Positions 53,301-63,599 of a DNA stretch of 64,000 nucleotides are shown piece after piece (the stretch's first letter is position 1; the number at the start of each line of letters is the position of its first letter). The DNA comes from Liolophura sinensis (lineage: Eukaryota; Mollusca; Polyplacophora; Chitonida; Chitonidae), in assembly GCF_032854445.1 (NCBI RefSeq), contig NC_088307.1:10478001-10542000 (forward strand). The letters are read 5' to 3'. The notes under the pieces are model-generated. The model was not told the origin of the DNA. It made no database searches and worked only from the letters and a program-made list of their open reading frames with translations. Position numbers and translations under genes: made by a program.

Positions 53301-56141
53301 CTGTCTGTAGAACAGAGGATAAAAACCCAGTTTTAATATAACTCTGGTTACTTTAAAGAGGCTATAATGAAGATTTTTGGCAAAAAATTCACATTCGATT
53401 AATCAAATAAAATTTTCTGATACCAAAAATACCTGAAATTATTGCCTTCCAGTAAATATCGGACTCTTATCTCAGTGTGCTAAAATAATTCAAACATTTG
53501 ACAAATATTTTAATATGACCTGCTTTATAACTTTTAGAATTTTGTTACCGATTTTGAACGGTCAAGTGCAAAGAGCGAGGTTAATATTTTGTGAAAGGTC
53601 TTGGATTGTTCCCAAATGATAGCAAAAATTTGATCGGATTTGCACAGATAAATTTTTGGCTAAAAAAGGTCAGGTGTTGCTTCTTTAAATATGTAGCTTT
53701 TCTGCCAATATTTGTATATGTTGTCTTTTACCTTTGTTCAGGTGGAATTGGCCACAGGGGAATTCCCATACAAAGGATGTAAGACAGATTTTGAGGTTCT
53801 CTCAAAGGTCATACAGGAAGACCCACCTCGTCTCCCCCCAGGAAATGGATTTACCCTAAATTTCTATTCCTTCGTTACAGACTGGTATGTACCATTTGGA
53901 TCACAGGGCATGCTGTTGTTTTCCTAGTTCAGAAAGGTAGCTATCATTCATTCATACAGATGGATGGGCCATCATTGTATTCATTGTTTCCTGTTGCTAG
54001 TAATTTTTCAGATATATCTTAGAATTATATCACTTTTATTTGCTTTTTTTGTCATATTATTACATAAATCCAAGGGAAAAAATCTTTTGTTTCACATTTT
54101 GATGTTAGAATGGCAAGATTTTATCTGTTGAAGTTTTGATATGGGTAACAAATGTAAACTGTTGGAGAAGTTTTGTGCCCATTGGTGAGGGAGACAAATT
54201 CTCCTAGCACAGGACACAAACTTGCAGGTGATGCCTGTGGATTTTAAATTTTTACACAGATTTAAGACTTTGCAAATAAGCTAGGTACACCCCCCCCCAC
54301 CCCCCAACAATTTTGTCATTCACTTTGCAAAGGGAAACTACTACATTTTTGAAACTACAGTCAAACTCTGCGATTATCTCCCCTTATGTGAGATCGCAAT
54401 CTAACAACAATTTGTTACATATGACACAAAGAACTGAAAAAATATTCAGTTCCGTGTTACTCAACTGACCCTAGAGATTTTTGGGTGACCCGGAATGTTT
54501 TTTACGATCTCAAGTAAGGGGGGATTTTGTTTAGTCAGGAGGAGTTAACCTCCTCTTGCCCTGCCATCTCTTAGTGTCTGCCCAAAAGTACCCAAGTGTT
54601 ATTATGCATTTCTTCTGCAGTTTGACAAAAGACTATAGGAAGAGACCAAAATACAAAAAACTTTTGGTAAGTACTGCATCAGTTGTACAAAACATTTCTT
54701 TTACTTTTTGTTTGATTATTGTTAATTCTGTTCTTGTGAATTTTTTAACTTGGTTGATCACGGCAATTTTTATTTGCGAAGGAAACACATTAAAATATGG
54801 TCATGATAATGCAGTCATTGGATTTGCACATCCCTAAGCTCACAACTGCTTTTCAATTATATCTTGTGCCTTGCTTACATGTTTGAGGTTAGCAGCTGAC
54901 TGAGTGGCTAAAATTGTCAAATAGAGCACATGTATATCACTTTATGTTTCAATCAGTTGGTTGTGTTTAAAGACATGTTAAACACAAAGCAAACAAACTG
55001 AACGAGTTAGTCATCAGGCCCTGGGAGCATGAAGCAAACATAAGTCAAAATTGATTTGTATGGTCCTATTTGTTATTTTTAGCCGAAATTTGTTTTACAA
55101 TAACTCACCCAGAATTTACAATGTCAAGCAATATTTTGACCTTGTTAGGTAAGAAGTAACAGTTTTAAAGTGATTTGAAATTTTGACTTCTGAGTCTAGA
55201 ATCGCTTGGAGAACCTGAGGCTAGGAACTTGATGACTTAATTTAATGATATCTTTATTAAGTAGACTGTAATAAACGTACTAACATTGTTATTTATGTAG
55301 GTATAGAAACATATTCTAACACCATTCATGTTGCTAAATCATAGATGTAATGTCCTTTTATATCATTTTGAGCTGGTATTTTTCGCTTGTGTCTTGAATG
55401 GCTTAAATTCTCTACAAATTCGACTAGTAAAATATAACTTTAGATGCAGTATGAAAACATAAATCATTAAATTTGAAGATTATGATATACTCTTTAGGTA
55501 GGGGCACATGAAAACCTCACAGAAATTATGTATTTTAATACCCGTTCATATCAGAGAACATTCCTCCATTATACCAAAACATACATTTGTTTGTGGTTGA
55601 ATTTGTTCAGGATTTAGCGTAATTTCAAAACCAGAAAATGTAAACTGGAGACTTTTTTTTTTACAATCAGCACAAATCCATTCAAAGTTTTTGTATTATT
55701 TTTAGAACAGCTCATATAATTACCTTTCAGAAAGCCTCAACCTCATCTTTACATGTTACCCTTCAAAATCAATGCCCAAGTTTCTAAAAGTTATAAAACG
55801 AGTTGCATCATAACTTTGAAATTTTTGAATCATTTTCACTCTATAAATGGTACAAGTGTGGATGTGATATTTACTGGAAGGCAATGATTTGAGCTGTACG
55901 TCGCGAATACAGAAAATTAGATTTGATAACCTAGTATGGAATTTTTGCCCCAATTCTGTGGTATAGTCTTTTAGCCAACATTTTCCAAAATTGTATTAAA
56001 TTGACTCTGACGGATTTCCCTCATCACCATTTGCAGGAACACAACTTTATCCGACACTACTCCTCCAAGAATGTGGACGTGGCGTCGTGGTTCGCTGACG
56101 TGAAGATTTTAATAGACCAATATCCAGGCAGGGTCTCGTGA
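41318..56141 (+). CDS. MAP2K7: MAP kinase kinase 7 (JNK kinase), 12 exons
   Basis: Dual-specificity kinase that activates JNK under stress and cytokine signalling. Exons: 41318-41450, 44740-44842, 45079-45145, 45893-46006, 46880-46999, 49566-49673, 50099-50150, 51154-51281, 52321-52401, 53742-53884, 54621-54666, 56037-56141; 1,200 bp, 399 codons, all GT-AG and in phase (human about 419). The N-terminus has JNK-docking-like motifs, RTRHLDLNV (about 27-35) and RRRPAML (62-68). IEQKYQEIMKQTG is the conserved MKK7 pre-kinase segment. Glycine loop GHGTCGQV 117-124; catalytic Lys139 (MAVK); HRD 231-233, split between exons 7 and 8; DFG 251-253; activation loop S261-K-A-K-T265, the dual phosphorylation sites of MKK7; APE-equivalent APER; C-terminal docking (DVD) region VDVASWFADV. 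ATG context CGAAAATGG is adequate. Oddities are in the introns: a tandem array growing out of exon 5, and copied acceptors before exon 4. Confidence 0.97.
42256..42524 (-). mobile_element. SINE family A, full-length, in MAP2K7 intron 1
   Basis: Flanked by TACCAAATAATG (42244-42255) and TACCAATTAATG (42525-42536), a target-site duplication with one substitution. Complete tail, core and head. The rest of intron 1 (42537-44627) shows no gene. Confidence 0.93.
44628..44717 (+). mobile_element. SINE family A 3' fragment next to MAP2K7 exon 2
   Basis: CCATAATGCTGGCTGCTTTC, GTATAAGTGAAATGTTTATG and AAAACACCAATTCACTGAAT. It ends about 22 bp before the exon 2 acceptor, so it overlaps the normal branch-point region of that intron. 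Confidence 0.8.
45596..45768 (+). mobile_element. SINE family A, diverged copy before MAP2K7 exon 4
   Basis: Head CCCTTGGCTGAGGGAGGTTA, B-box region CACATTGAGTTTAAGTCCAG, CTTATGCTGGTTTCCTCTCC, then a deletion straight to AATAAATAAATA. Old copy, about 125 bp upstream of the exon. Confidence 0.75.
45800..45905 (+). promoter_or_regulatory. Tandemly copied 3' splice site of MAP2K7 exon 4
   Basis: The polypyrimidine tract, CAG and first 12 or so exon bases (TTTCAGAAAATTCCAACA) occur four times, with the AG-bearing triplets at 45805, 45832, 45861 and 45890. Copies 1, 3 and 4 keep CAG; copy 2 has CGG. Only the last (exon from 45893) gives the conserved reading frame KIPTDINDLESLG. Using copy 3 adds 29 nt and copy 1 adds 85 nt, and both shift the frame. 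Confidence 0.85.
46366..46475 (+). repeat. Left arm of an inverted repeat bracketing MAP2K7 exons 5-7
   Basis: In intron 4. ACTGTAATTCTTCAACCTTT, GTTTATTCAAGCATATTCTG and GTGTAGACTGATAAAATTA are the near-exact reverse complement of 50620-50733 in intron 7. By eye the arms are about 90% identical over 100 bp. Confidence 0.85.
46951..49255 (+). repeat. Exon-derived tandem array: MAP2K7 exon 5 end plus its splice donor, 25 units
   Basis: Unit 1 is the real exon end (46951-46999) with its donor GTAAGT at 47000. Units 1-16 start every 96 bp exactly (46951, 47047, ... 48391). Units 17-25 start at 48478, 48565, 48652, 48739, 48827, 48914, 49001, 49088 and 49176, a period of 87-88 bp. Each unit repeats 49 exon bases (TCATGACTGTCCCTACATAG ... 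TTATTACACCC), the donor and about 40 bp of intron ending CATATTCCAG, itself an acceptor-like end. Donor GTAAGT is intact in units 1-17 and 25; units 18-24 have CCAATAAGT or a similar sequence and lack GT. The array fills most of intron 5 (47000-49565). Confidence 0.97.
50620..50733 (-). repeat. Right arm of the inverted repeat bracketing MAP2K7 exons 5-7
   Basis: In intron 7. It reads ATTTTATCAGTCTACACAGA and GGTTGAAGAATTACAGTAAT, the reverse complement of 46366-46475. The arms are about 4.1 kb apart and enclose exons 5, 6 and 7 and the exon-5 array. Confidence 0.85.
51607..51713 (+). mobile_element. SINE family A, 5'-truncated, with target-site duplication; nested
   Basis: TCAAAATCCAGC occurs at 51595-51606 and 51714-51725. 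Between them are CCCCCGGGCTCTGCCCGGTT, the body end, core and AAATAAATAAAT tail, with little divergence. It is inserted at the left edge of an older copy (51721-51826). MAP2K7 intron 8. Confidence 0.92.
51721..51826 (+). mobile_element. SINE family A, older truncated copy
   Basis: CCAGCAACCTGCAGATGGTC starts inside the body; the CGTGGGTTTCC part is altered, then CCATAAATGCTGGACGCCAC, CTTGAGTACGACGTAAAACA and CCAATCAGATA. It is more diverged than the copy inserted at its left edge. A further eroded piece lies at about 52028-52075 (TTCCTCCCACCATAATGCTG). Confidence 0.85.
52470..53137. repeat. 55-bp tandem repeat, 12 copies, after MAP2K7 exon 9
   Basis: GGTAAGCTTC recurs at 52523, 52578, 52633, 52688, 52743, 52798, 52853, 52908, 52963 (GGTAGG), 53018, 53073 and 53128 (GGGAAG). 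The unit also contains CTTTGTTTCACCAATCTGAA and ACTTTGTATCATGTGGTAAG. ATGTGGTAAG is a good donor-like match repeated about ten times. The array starts about 70-120 bp downstream of the true donor at 52402. Confidence 0.95.
53352..53689 (+). mobile_element. Non-autonomous TIR element, TTTAAAGAGGC family, copy 2
   Basis: Left end TTTAAAGAGGCTATAATGAA; right end GTGTTGCTTCTTTAAA; the outer 10-12 bp are inverted and imperfect. Interior AATTATTGCCTTCCAGTAAA is shared with the copy at 55660-55975 in the opposite orientation. Its right end lies about 50 bp before the exon 10 acceptor. Confidence 0.65.
55660..55975 (-). mobile_element. TTTAAAGAGGC-family element, copy 3, ends eroded
   Basis: In minus orientation it reads CTAAAAGACTATACCACAGA, GGCAAAAATTCCATAC, then ATTGCCTTCCAGTAAATATC, which matches copy 2. 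The left boundary is uncertain. It lies in MAP2K7 intron 11, about 60 bp from the last exon. Confidence 0.5.
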
Positions 56142-56819
56142 TCAGTGCAGACATCATGTACAGACGAACGGAGGAACAGACAAACAAACAGGGCGCAAAA
56201 AAGAAAAACAAAAAAAAAACCTGAAAGCAAATACTGTCTGGAAGATTAAATTGTGATATGTTTTCATTAAAAATCTCTACACAGTCTCTGTAAATAGAAT
56301 GCATATATTTCTTACAGTAGACTTAAATAGCAGCTACGTAAATGTACTAGCCACACCCCTATGTCATGCATGAAACTTGTCCTCTTAATTCTGTGACCGT
56401 TTTTTTAGATTTGACATTTGCCCTTTAAGATGAGATCTTTTCCCTCCCAGTTGTGACCTTTGAACTACAGGTACAATGAATCTATGGAATTTGATCAGTT
56501 TACAGTGTTTATGGCATGTATAGTGTTTTAACGTGGATTTAAGACACCAAAACAACAAATCATCAAACATTTGTAAACAGTCCCTCCTGGCACATGTCTT
56601 ACCCAGCTGTCAATATGTAAAATTCATGAATCTTCTTCTCATCTTTTATTTTCACTATTTTCTGGTATTTTTAACACTGTTAAATCTGTTAAAACTCACT
56701 TGCAAATCATCTCACAGGCCTGGTGTGTGGGAAGAATAACTTCAGTTGACTTGCTACATGTACATTTAGATATATTTGAAGAATGGTGGACTGAAAACGA
56801 ATGTTCTCAGTGTGATCTT

Positions 56820-58020
56820 CATTGTTATTTTTGCACAGTGTCACCTTCATTCTTTATAGTGTCACCCTCCTTCTTCATTGCCTTGCGCTCTTTTTTCATA
56901 GTGTGATCCTCATTCTTCATAGTGTCACCTTCCTTTTTTATTACGTGACCCCCCCCCCCCCCTCTTTCCTTCGTAGTGTGATTGCCATTCTTTATAGTGT
57001 CCCCCACCCTTATTGCATGACCCCCCCTTCTTCATACGATGTAGTATGACCCTCCTCCTTTGTTGTGCGACCTTCGTTCTTCAGTGTGGCCCTCATTGTT
57101 AATAGTGCCACCCTCCTTCTTCATTGGGTGACAGACCTTCGTCATAGTGTCACTTTCCTTTTTTATTATGTGCCCCCCCCCCCCCCACCTCCTTCGTAGT
57201 GTGATTGCCATTCTTTATAGTGCCCCCCACCCTTATTGCTTGACCCTCCGTCTTCATACGATGTAGTGTGACCCTCCTCCTTCGTTGTGCAACCTTCGTT
57301 CTTCAGTGTGGCCCTCATTGTTAATAGTGCCACCCTCTTTCTTCATTGGGTGACAGACCTTCGTCATAGTGTCACCCTTAGTGTTCATTGATATACTGCC
57401 CTTATCCTTGGTCAGAGTGACCTTGGTTTTTCATATCAACCTCATTCTTTAATGTGTCACTGTTCTTATTCATACTCATCTTGAATATCACTTCTATTTT
57501 CTTGTCAGTGTCGCCGTCAGTCTTCATAGTTAAAGTCCCCCTCATTTATAAGGACTGTGTCACCCTAATTCTTCCCGTTTCACCTTCATTCTTCATCATG
57601 TCACCCTCATCCGTCATAGTGAGTGTACAAGTAAGTCTCTTTTGTCACGTTATATTGAACTGACTCTTCTGGTGTCACCTTCATTTTTCATAGTGTTACA
57701 CTCATTCTTCAAGGTGTGACACTCATTTTTCATAGTGAGTGCCCCACTCATCCTTCATAGTGTCAGACTCATTCTCGCAGTGCCACCTCCATTCTTCATA
57801 GTGTTACCTTCAACCTTTATGGTCAGTGTCATCCTTACACTTAACAGTGAGTGTCACCCTCATTTCTCATTGGGTCACCCTTATTTCTCATTGTGTCACC
57901 CTCATTTCTCACTGTGTCACTGTCATTTCTCATTGTGTCACCCTCATTTCTTATTGTGTCACCCTCATTTCTCATGGTGTCACCCTCATTTCTCAAGTTT
58001 CACCATCATCCTTCACTGTC
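56820..58020. repeat. Degenerate short repeat TGTCACCCTCATTCTTCATAG
   Basis: Units of about 18-23 bp such as GTGTCACCCTCATTTCTCAT, with a larger duplicated block: about 56950-57130 and 57170-57350 share CCTTCGTAGTGTGATTGCCA and CATACGATGTAGT. Poly(C) runs occur at 56949-56962 and 57174-57186. Open frames here are repeat products. Confidence 0.9.
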
Positions 58021-58489
58021 AGTGACATTCTCATTGCCCATTTCATATATCCTGACAACAACAAAATTATTACCTCCAAAATGTTGCCCCACATTAGAAT
58101 CTTGCAGCTAGTGTAAATTTGCTTTTAAAAGAATTTGGTGTACAGTTTAAGATGTAAGCCTCAGATAATGCATTTAATTCCACCATCAAATCGTGAGATT
58201 AGTTATCTGTTGCCTAGTCACTTGCCAACCACAGACTTGAGCATGTGTTTGCTTCATTAGTTACCTCTGACAAATCGCGTGTCATCAAATTCAAGATTTA
58301 GAGATTTCAGTCAACAAAAACAGCTATCAGTAAAAGATTAGATTTGCGATAGTACAGGAACATTTTTCCATTTTATTGAAATTGCTGAAGAACTATACTT
58401 GACTTCATATACATGTAGGTTTGTTAAGTTTGTTCTACTGCAGAGAAAAGTTGAATGTGTCACTAATCCGTATATTTATCTGGACCTTT

Positions 58490-59700
58490 AAATACAGTAT
58501 TTCATTACAACTGCATATAGTGTTTTATGGAGGTGCCTAAATGGTTCATCAAACCTGCGTATAACTGTATCTGTATGCGGACACCTAAATGTTTCACCAA
58601 AATCAGCATGTGCCTGTAAATGTTTCCCTGATGCGGCACATATAACTGTATGCAAGTTTTCAAAATGTGTTCACCAAATCCACATTTATAACTGTACATG
58701 TGCATAGAACCCTCTGTGCTCCATCAAATGTACACATCACTAGAAACAAGCCTAAAACCTATACAAGAATGTATCATGGTAGGCCAGTCATATGTCACAA
58801 TTTTACTTACTTTTATCAGTAAGGGAATGCCTGGAGTCTTTTCATCATGTGTAACATGTACATGTAAATTCCTAGATGTGATACCCGGTACTGGCATTCT
58901 GTTCTACACAGGCAGGTTTATACCTGTACATGGATCAGTTCTATGATATGTCTGTCCCAAAATCTGTTTCTCAAGAGAAGGCATAGATTTTGGCTTTGTA
59001 TTTCAATCCCCAAAGTAGCTACAAAGCCTATGGATATGTGCAATCATTCACTTGCAAATCCCAAAATGTCTGCATGTTCGTCAACATTCATTTGCATTCA
59101 TGTATATCACTTCATGTTTCAATCCCCAACGTGCCACAAATTCCACAAGTGCAGAAACATCAGGTTTTTCACATGTAATGTGAATTTCCAGGTGTGCCAC
59201 AAAAACCATGCATGTTAATAATGCATGCACAGTTAGCATTTGTAACCGGTGGATCCAGCAGACCGCTATCTAATACTTTGTGTGCCGATCCACCAGATGT
59301 GCCACATATTCAGCATACTTACCTGTAGAGCAAATTTCATATATTAAGTGTGAAGGCGTCAATAAATCATGTTTATGTCAATCCCCAGATACGATACAAC
59401 TGCACATATATGTGTAGAAGAATCACTAATTCATGTATATGTGAATCCCCAGATGCGTTTCAAATTCCACATAAATATGCGTGGAAGCAGCCGTAAATAT
59501 TTGCATGTGGATTCCCAAATTCGCCGCGGTTTCCACGTATTTCCACATATTTATGTGTATATAGAAGCATCCGTTAATTACATGAACATGTATGTGAATC
59601 CCTAGGTGTTCCACCAATTCCAGGCATGTGTATAAGGCTCTGTAAGTCACGTGTGAATCCCCCTAGATGTGTCACCAAAGCTGCCAGCCTGTATATCACA
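58490..59700. repeat. Diverged tandem field of about 65-75-bp units
   Basis: Recurring order of CATGTATATGTGAATCCCC, AGATGCG or AGGTGTGCCAC, and AAATTCCACATA. The clearest copies are at 59380-59640 (CAATCCCCAGATACGATACA, GAATCCCCAGATGCGTTTCA, GATTCCCAAATTCGCCGCGG, GAATCCCTAGGTGTTCCACC). Old and heterogeneous. Confidence 0.65.
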
Positions 59701-59876
59701 AGCCCCAACCTGGAACCTCAGTCGTGTCACGAATCAGTCTTAATACACATGTGTATGTTGTTGTTTGTAAATAGTTGACTGTCATTATCCCATGTTTAAC
59801 TGATTGCCATGTACATCAGTGTATATATATATGTACAATTATGTTCCGTTCTATGGGAAACTTGACTATAGTATCC

Positions 59877-59882
59877 AATAAA
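59877..59882 (+). terminator. Poly(A) signal AATAAA, candidate MAP2K7 3' end
   Basis: AATAAA in TCCAATAAACTCTGAACG, followed within 30-60 bp by G/T-rich GGCGTTGTTTTGTGGTTGGC, the usual downstream element. Assignment to MAP2K7 is inferred from strand and lack of any gene between. Confidence 0.55.
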
Positions 59883-60021
59883 CTCTGAACGTAAATATAC
59901 CGTGAGGAGAGCTGTGCGGCGTTGTTTTGTGGTTGGCTGCCAGTAGATGGTCAAATACAGATACTAGTATACATGTATAAGATTTCACTTTGCCGTGTTT
60001 CAAGGGACAGGGCTGTTGCGG

Positions 60022-60070
60022 TTGCATATTCTTGAGTACGCCCGCAAAACACCAATCAAATAAAAAAAAT
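60022..60070 (+). mobile_element. SINE family A tail fragment
   Basis: TTGCATATTCTTGAGTACGC, CCGCAAAACACCAATCAAAT and AAAAAAAATGA; only the last 50 bp are present. Confidence 0.75.
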
Positions 60071-60179
60071 GAATGTTGCCTTTGTTGCCCAGGGGATGTG
60101 ACGGTAAAGTTTTTACATGTAGTGGGATTTCTGGCAACTGGCTTGCAAAGTGCACAACAAGAAAACAATTACAGATATG

Positions 60180-60427
60180 AGAGACCTCCGTGGTTAGCGT
60201 GCGAGTGCGGCACATTGACCTACGATTCTCTCAACAATTCGGTCGGTGTGAGTTCAAGTCCAGCTCATGCTGGCTTCCTCGATCTCCGGCCGTACGTCTC
60301 CTGCGGATGGTCGTGGATTTCCCCCAGGCTCTGCCTGTTATCCGCCCACCGTAATGCTGGCTGTCGTCGTATAAGTGAAATATTCTTGAGTACGGCATAA
60401 AACAACAGTCAAGTAAACAATAAATAA
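60180..60427 (+). mobile_element. SINE family A, near full-length, with target-site duplication
   Basis: ATTACAGATATG flanks it at 60168-60179 and 60428-60439. The head is slightly shortened (GACCTCCGTGGTTAGCGTGC); B-box region GGTCGGTGTGAGTTCAAGTC, core GTGAAATATTCTTGAGTACG, tail AACAATAAATA. Confidence 0.93.
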
Positions 60428-60579
60428 ATTACAGATATGCGCTTACAAGGTGCCACGCATGTACATTAAAGAAATACACCCCATCAGCAAGTACACTCCT
60501 TACAGCGCATGTGCCATTCTCTACGCTCGCATCAATGCCGCCATTAGACAAGCTTTGAACTGTGGATCCAGGTACGTGG

Positions 60580-60682
60580 GGAGGTCTTCGAGCATCTTGC
60601 GGATGGTCGTGTGTTTCCCCCAGGCTTCGTATAAGTGAAATATTTTTGAGTACTGCTTAAAACACCAATCAAATAAATAAAC
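60580..60682 (+). mobile_element. SINE family A with internal deletion
   Basis: CATCTTGCGGATGGTCGTGT and TTTCCCCCAGGCT join directly to TCGTATAAGTGAAATATTTT, so the CCGGTTTCC...CTGGCCGCCG segment is missing. Tail ACCAATCAAATAAATAA. Confidence 0.85.
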
Positions 60683-62433
60683 CGGAGGATCCCGCGCAAA
60701 GCACGTGGGCTTGTTTAGGCTTAGCCTCATCACTTGTGTCCTCCTGTGGAACTATTTAATAAACATTCAGCATGAAAATTGTTTCAGGCGTTGGTTAGAA
60801 TGATGTTGTGCATACTCTGGATAAAGAGAATGCATGTGCATGAAATATAATTAGAAACAAAGACTGAGACAGGGTTGTTGTGCTCCATGACATCACTTCC
60901 ACCCTCATCACCGTGTCCCCAGTGACCTCGGCGTTTTTCAAGATTACTTTACAAAATTTGCTAGTGGAGGCAGTGATGTAAAGCGAATGTATAGAACGGC
61001 ACAAGAGCTGTAAGGAGTGTGAGGAGTATGACGTGCAAGAAAGAACGTCTTCACAACAACGACACCACCAACATCGCCGTCCTCGCGTAGAGCTGCTCCT
61101 CGCAGGTAAAAATAAATCGTGTGGTTTTTGCCATTCATATTAAGCTGAAGTTTAACTTCTTCCGTTAAATAAGAATAGAGAGGAGAAGGTGACTCAATGG
61201 CGAACTTTTACTTGGAAAGGTAGTCCACATGGAGCTGCAGCTTTGCGTGGAAGTCTACAAACGTATATAAACATAGGTCTTACTTACTGTCGAATTCAAG
61301 CCATCATGTCTCAGAGACGGCTTCCATTTTTGGCCAAAATATGTTAGTTGGCTTCTCCTACCGTTGTATAAGATGGTAGATGTTTTTATTATTTTTATTT
61401 TTGGGGGGTAAAAGTGATTCCTCACTTAATTTCAGCATAAATTTTGAACACTTGTGAGATACATGCGATCATGCAATGCAAAATCTCGCTTCTCATGAAT
61501 TTTGAAACGTGAATCTGATAACGTGCATATTTCTCTCTAACGGTTGATTTCGCCGTAAATGAATTGCCACACTTGTCCAGATTAATATTGCACTGAAAAT
61601 GTTCATCGCTTATATCTCTCTTTGCTATGAGGGCCTTGTGACCACATAGCGTTCACCGTCAGTCATGTTGAAACAATTGTAACAATTTTTGTGACGTTAT
61701 TTGGTCAGATAAATGAATCGGGGCCACACTGACGTCACGGTGTTCCAGTGGCAGGTAGAGTTCACTTTTATTGTGCTATTTTCAGGGTCGCTATTCTGAC
61801 TCAATGATCTCATTAGGACTGCATCTCTATGAAACAAATCGTAAAATCTGAATTCCCCTGATTTAAAAGATTTTATCCTGGAAAAATGAGGCCGGTATTA
61901 TTGTTTTGTCTACTATCCAAAAATGGAACTACAATCAATCGCCTACACATAGTATTTATAACACTCTGGTTCATGCGCTGTAAGGAGTATCTCGCCAACA
62001 GCACACGTCGCGAGTGATGTCCGACTTCAAGCCCATGTCCTGCTTAGTTTCGGCTCCATTATTTAAACTGGAGGATCGTCAGGTAAACCTACCTGGCGAA
62101 GGAAGGCGGATTTCCCCTAGCCGGTTTCTTCCATACGTAACTGAATTTCTCTTGAGTTTATAGGCCTGTAAGTGGAATATCCTAGAAAATATCAAAAAAT
62201 CCCTGATAAACATATACTTATAGAAAACAAAATGTGCGGTCATCTGGTGGGTGTGACGCATACCCATTTCGAATACGTACCTCACCATAAAGAACAAAAA
62301 CACCAACGCCGACAACAAAGGCAGTAGCAACAACAAAGCGGTCCGCTGGAAGCCGACACATGCACAGGTAATCCGTCATACCGCATTGGGTCATACCGTT
62401 TGGAAGCTAAAAAGTTCACACCTGGTCATTTAG
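60683..62433. other. Gene-free intergenic stretch
   Basis: Neither strand shows a supported exon. A minus-strand open frame at 60944-61138 (with GDVGGVVVVKTFF) has no domain, no matching neighbours and no clear splice signals, so I do not call it. Confidence 0.4.
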
Positions 62434-62807
62434 TGAGTGTGTGAGTTAGTGAGTGAGTGCTTGGGGTTTAGCGTCGGTCGTAGTTAACAATTTTTCAGTC
62501 ATATGACGACGAAGGAATCCTTCGAGTGCATGTAATGTACCTCCTTGTTGCAGGACGGATTTCCACCGCTCTTTTTTCTAGTGCTGCGTGGCTGAGACGC
62601 CTTACCGAAGGCAAGTAAGGCGCTTCACCCGAGCCATTATACTGATAGGGGTCATCCAGTCGTTGCACTATTCCCTTCATGCTGAACGCCAAGCGAGGAA
62701 GTTATAACTTCCTCTTTTAAGGTCCTGGGTGTCACTCGACCCAGGACTGACCTTGGATCTACCGCTCCCGAAGCGGACGCTCTACCAACTGTAATATCGG
62801 GGTCGAT
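62434..62807 (-). mobile_element. SINE family B, full-length, with 13-bp target-site duplication
   Basis: CCTGGTCATTTAG occurs at 62421-62433 and 62808-62820. In minus orientation the element reads TTGGTAGAGCGTCCGCTTCG (A-box side), then CTTCCTCGCTTGGCGTTCAG, ATCAGTATAATGGCTCGGGT, CGTCGTCATATGACTGAAAA and GACGCTAAACCCCAAGCACT. It matches 30823-31160 closely. It ends about 330 bp before the start codon at 63153. Confidence 0.95.
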
Positions 62808-63152
62808 CCTGGTCATTTAGCTAGCTGAACTTGTTCCGACAGCCGCAGCATGACTGCGTTGATTTCCGAGGTGATGATCAGCAAATACAACCGTATGCTC
62901 TCTGCCTTGTTCAACGACGCATTTTACAGGACTGGAGCAAACACAAAAACATGTCACGACGTTGTCTTTTACCGCCACCAGCCTCAGCACAACGAGGCGC
63001 GGTGTGCGAGCAAAATCTCCAGCTGTGCCGGACGTCTGTTTGCCTACGTGCATCGTCGTTCAATTCCGCGGTTGCCCAATTACCTGACACCCAGAGAACT
63101 CTGGGGAGAAGGGGTGCCGGCAATTTGACCTCATCAGTTCACAGTCTACACC

Positions 63153-63272
63153 ATGTCAGGAAGGACGGTTCTGGGTTGTCTGTATCTTGTGGTTACTACC
63201 CTGGCGATTTGCCCTCATAAGGAAATAGGTTTACTGCGTTGGTCCCATCATTCGAGTTGGCCAAGTGGCAAG
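63153..63272 (+). CDS. First coding exon of a secreted, probably G8-domain (CEMIP-like) protein; continues beyond the window
   Basis: A 40-codon exon with start context CACCATGTC ends AAG|GTAAGTAC, a consensus donor in phase 0. It encodes MSGRTVLGCLYLVVTTLAIC, a clear signal peptide (short basic start, hydrophobic core), followed by PHKEIGLLRWSHHSSWPSGK. A Cys-Pro then LxRWS...SWPSG is how the G8 domain of CEMIP / TMEM2-type extracellular proteins usually opens (W-S-x-x-x-x-W-P-x-G). These proteins act on or bind hyaluronan or other matrix polymers. Only the first part of the domain is visible, so the family is inferred and the signal peptide is what the sequence shows. The next exon is outside the window. 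The following intron carries a fresh 31-bp tandem array. Confidence 0.6.
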
Positions 63273-63599
63273 GTAAGTACGTGTTAATTACGTGATATGT
63301 TGATGATTCTGTTTTTGTAACATATTTGTTTATTTGCTTGATGATCTGGCCTTTGCACTTCGTTAGCAACGTGTTACGGATATTTTCACACAGTATGTGA
63401 AAGCTAGAAAGTAGCCCCTCCCCAGAGTATGCCCCCTATACCAGAGGGCAGAAAAATACTACCTCCACATATTATTTAGCAGAGAAAAAGTTTCAACGAG
63501 GAAGCTAATATCTGCTAAAAGTAAAAGCTCATCAGGAAAATTGCGCCAGTTAAAGACTGAGGATGGGGAATAATAACATGCAACTCTTCAAATTACATG

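Larger units (their letters stand above)
56142..59905 (+). other. Probable MAP2K7 3' UTR, rich in degenerate repeats
   Basis: No other gene was found between the stop codon and the first strong poly(A) signal (AATAAA, 59877-59882). That signal is followed by GT-rich sequence around 59910-59940, as expected of a cleavage site. This would make a 3.7-kb 3' UTR; earlier weak signals such as ATTAAA near 56270 could give a short form. Two repeat fields make up much of it (56820-58020 and about 58490-59700). Confidence 0.5.

Noticed and set aside
60795-61138. Minus-strand frames in a moderately GC-rich patch
   Set aside because: No domain, no consistent donor or acceptor, no neighbouring exon to join.
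62831-63220. 129-codon and 92-codon overlapping plus-strand frames
   Set aside because: They overlap the signal-peptide exon in other frames, start just after a SINE target duplication, and have no recognisable domain; probably 5' UTR or promoter.
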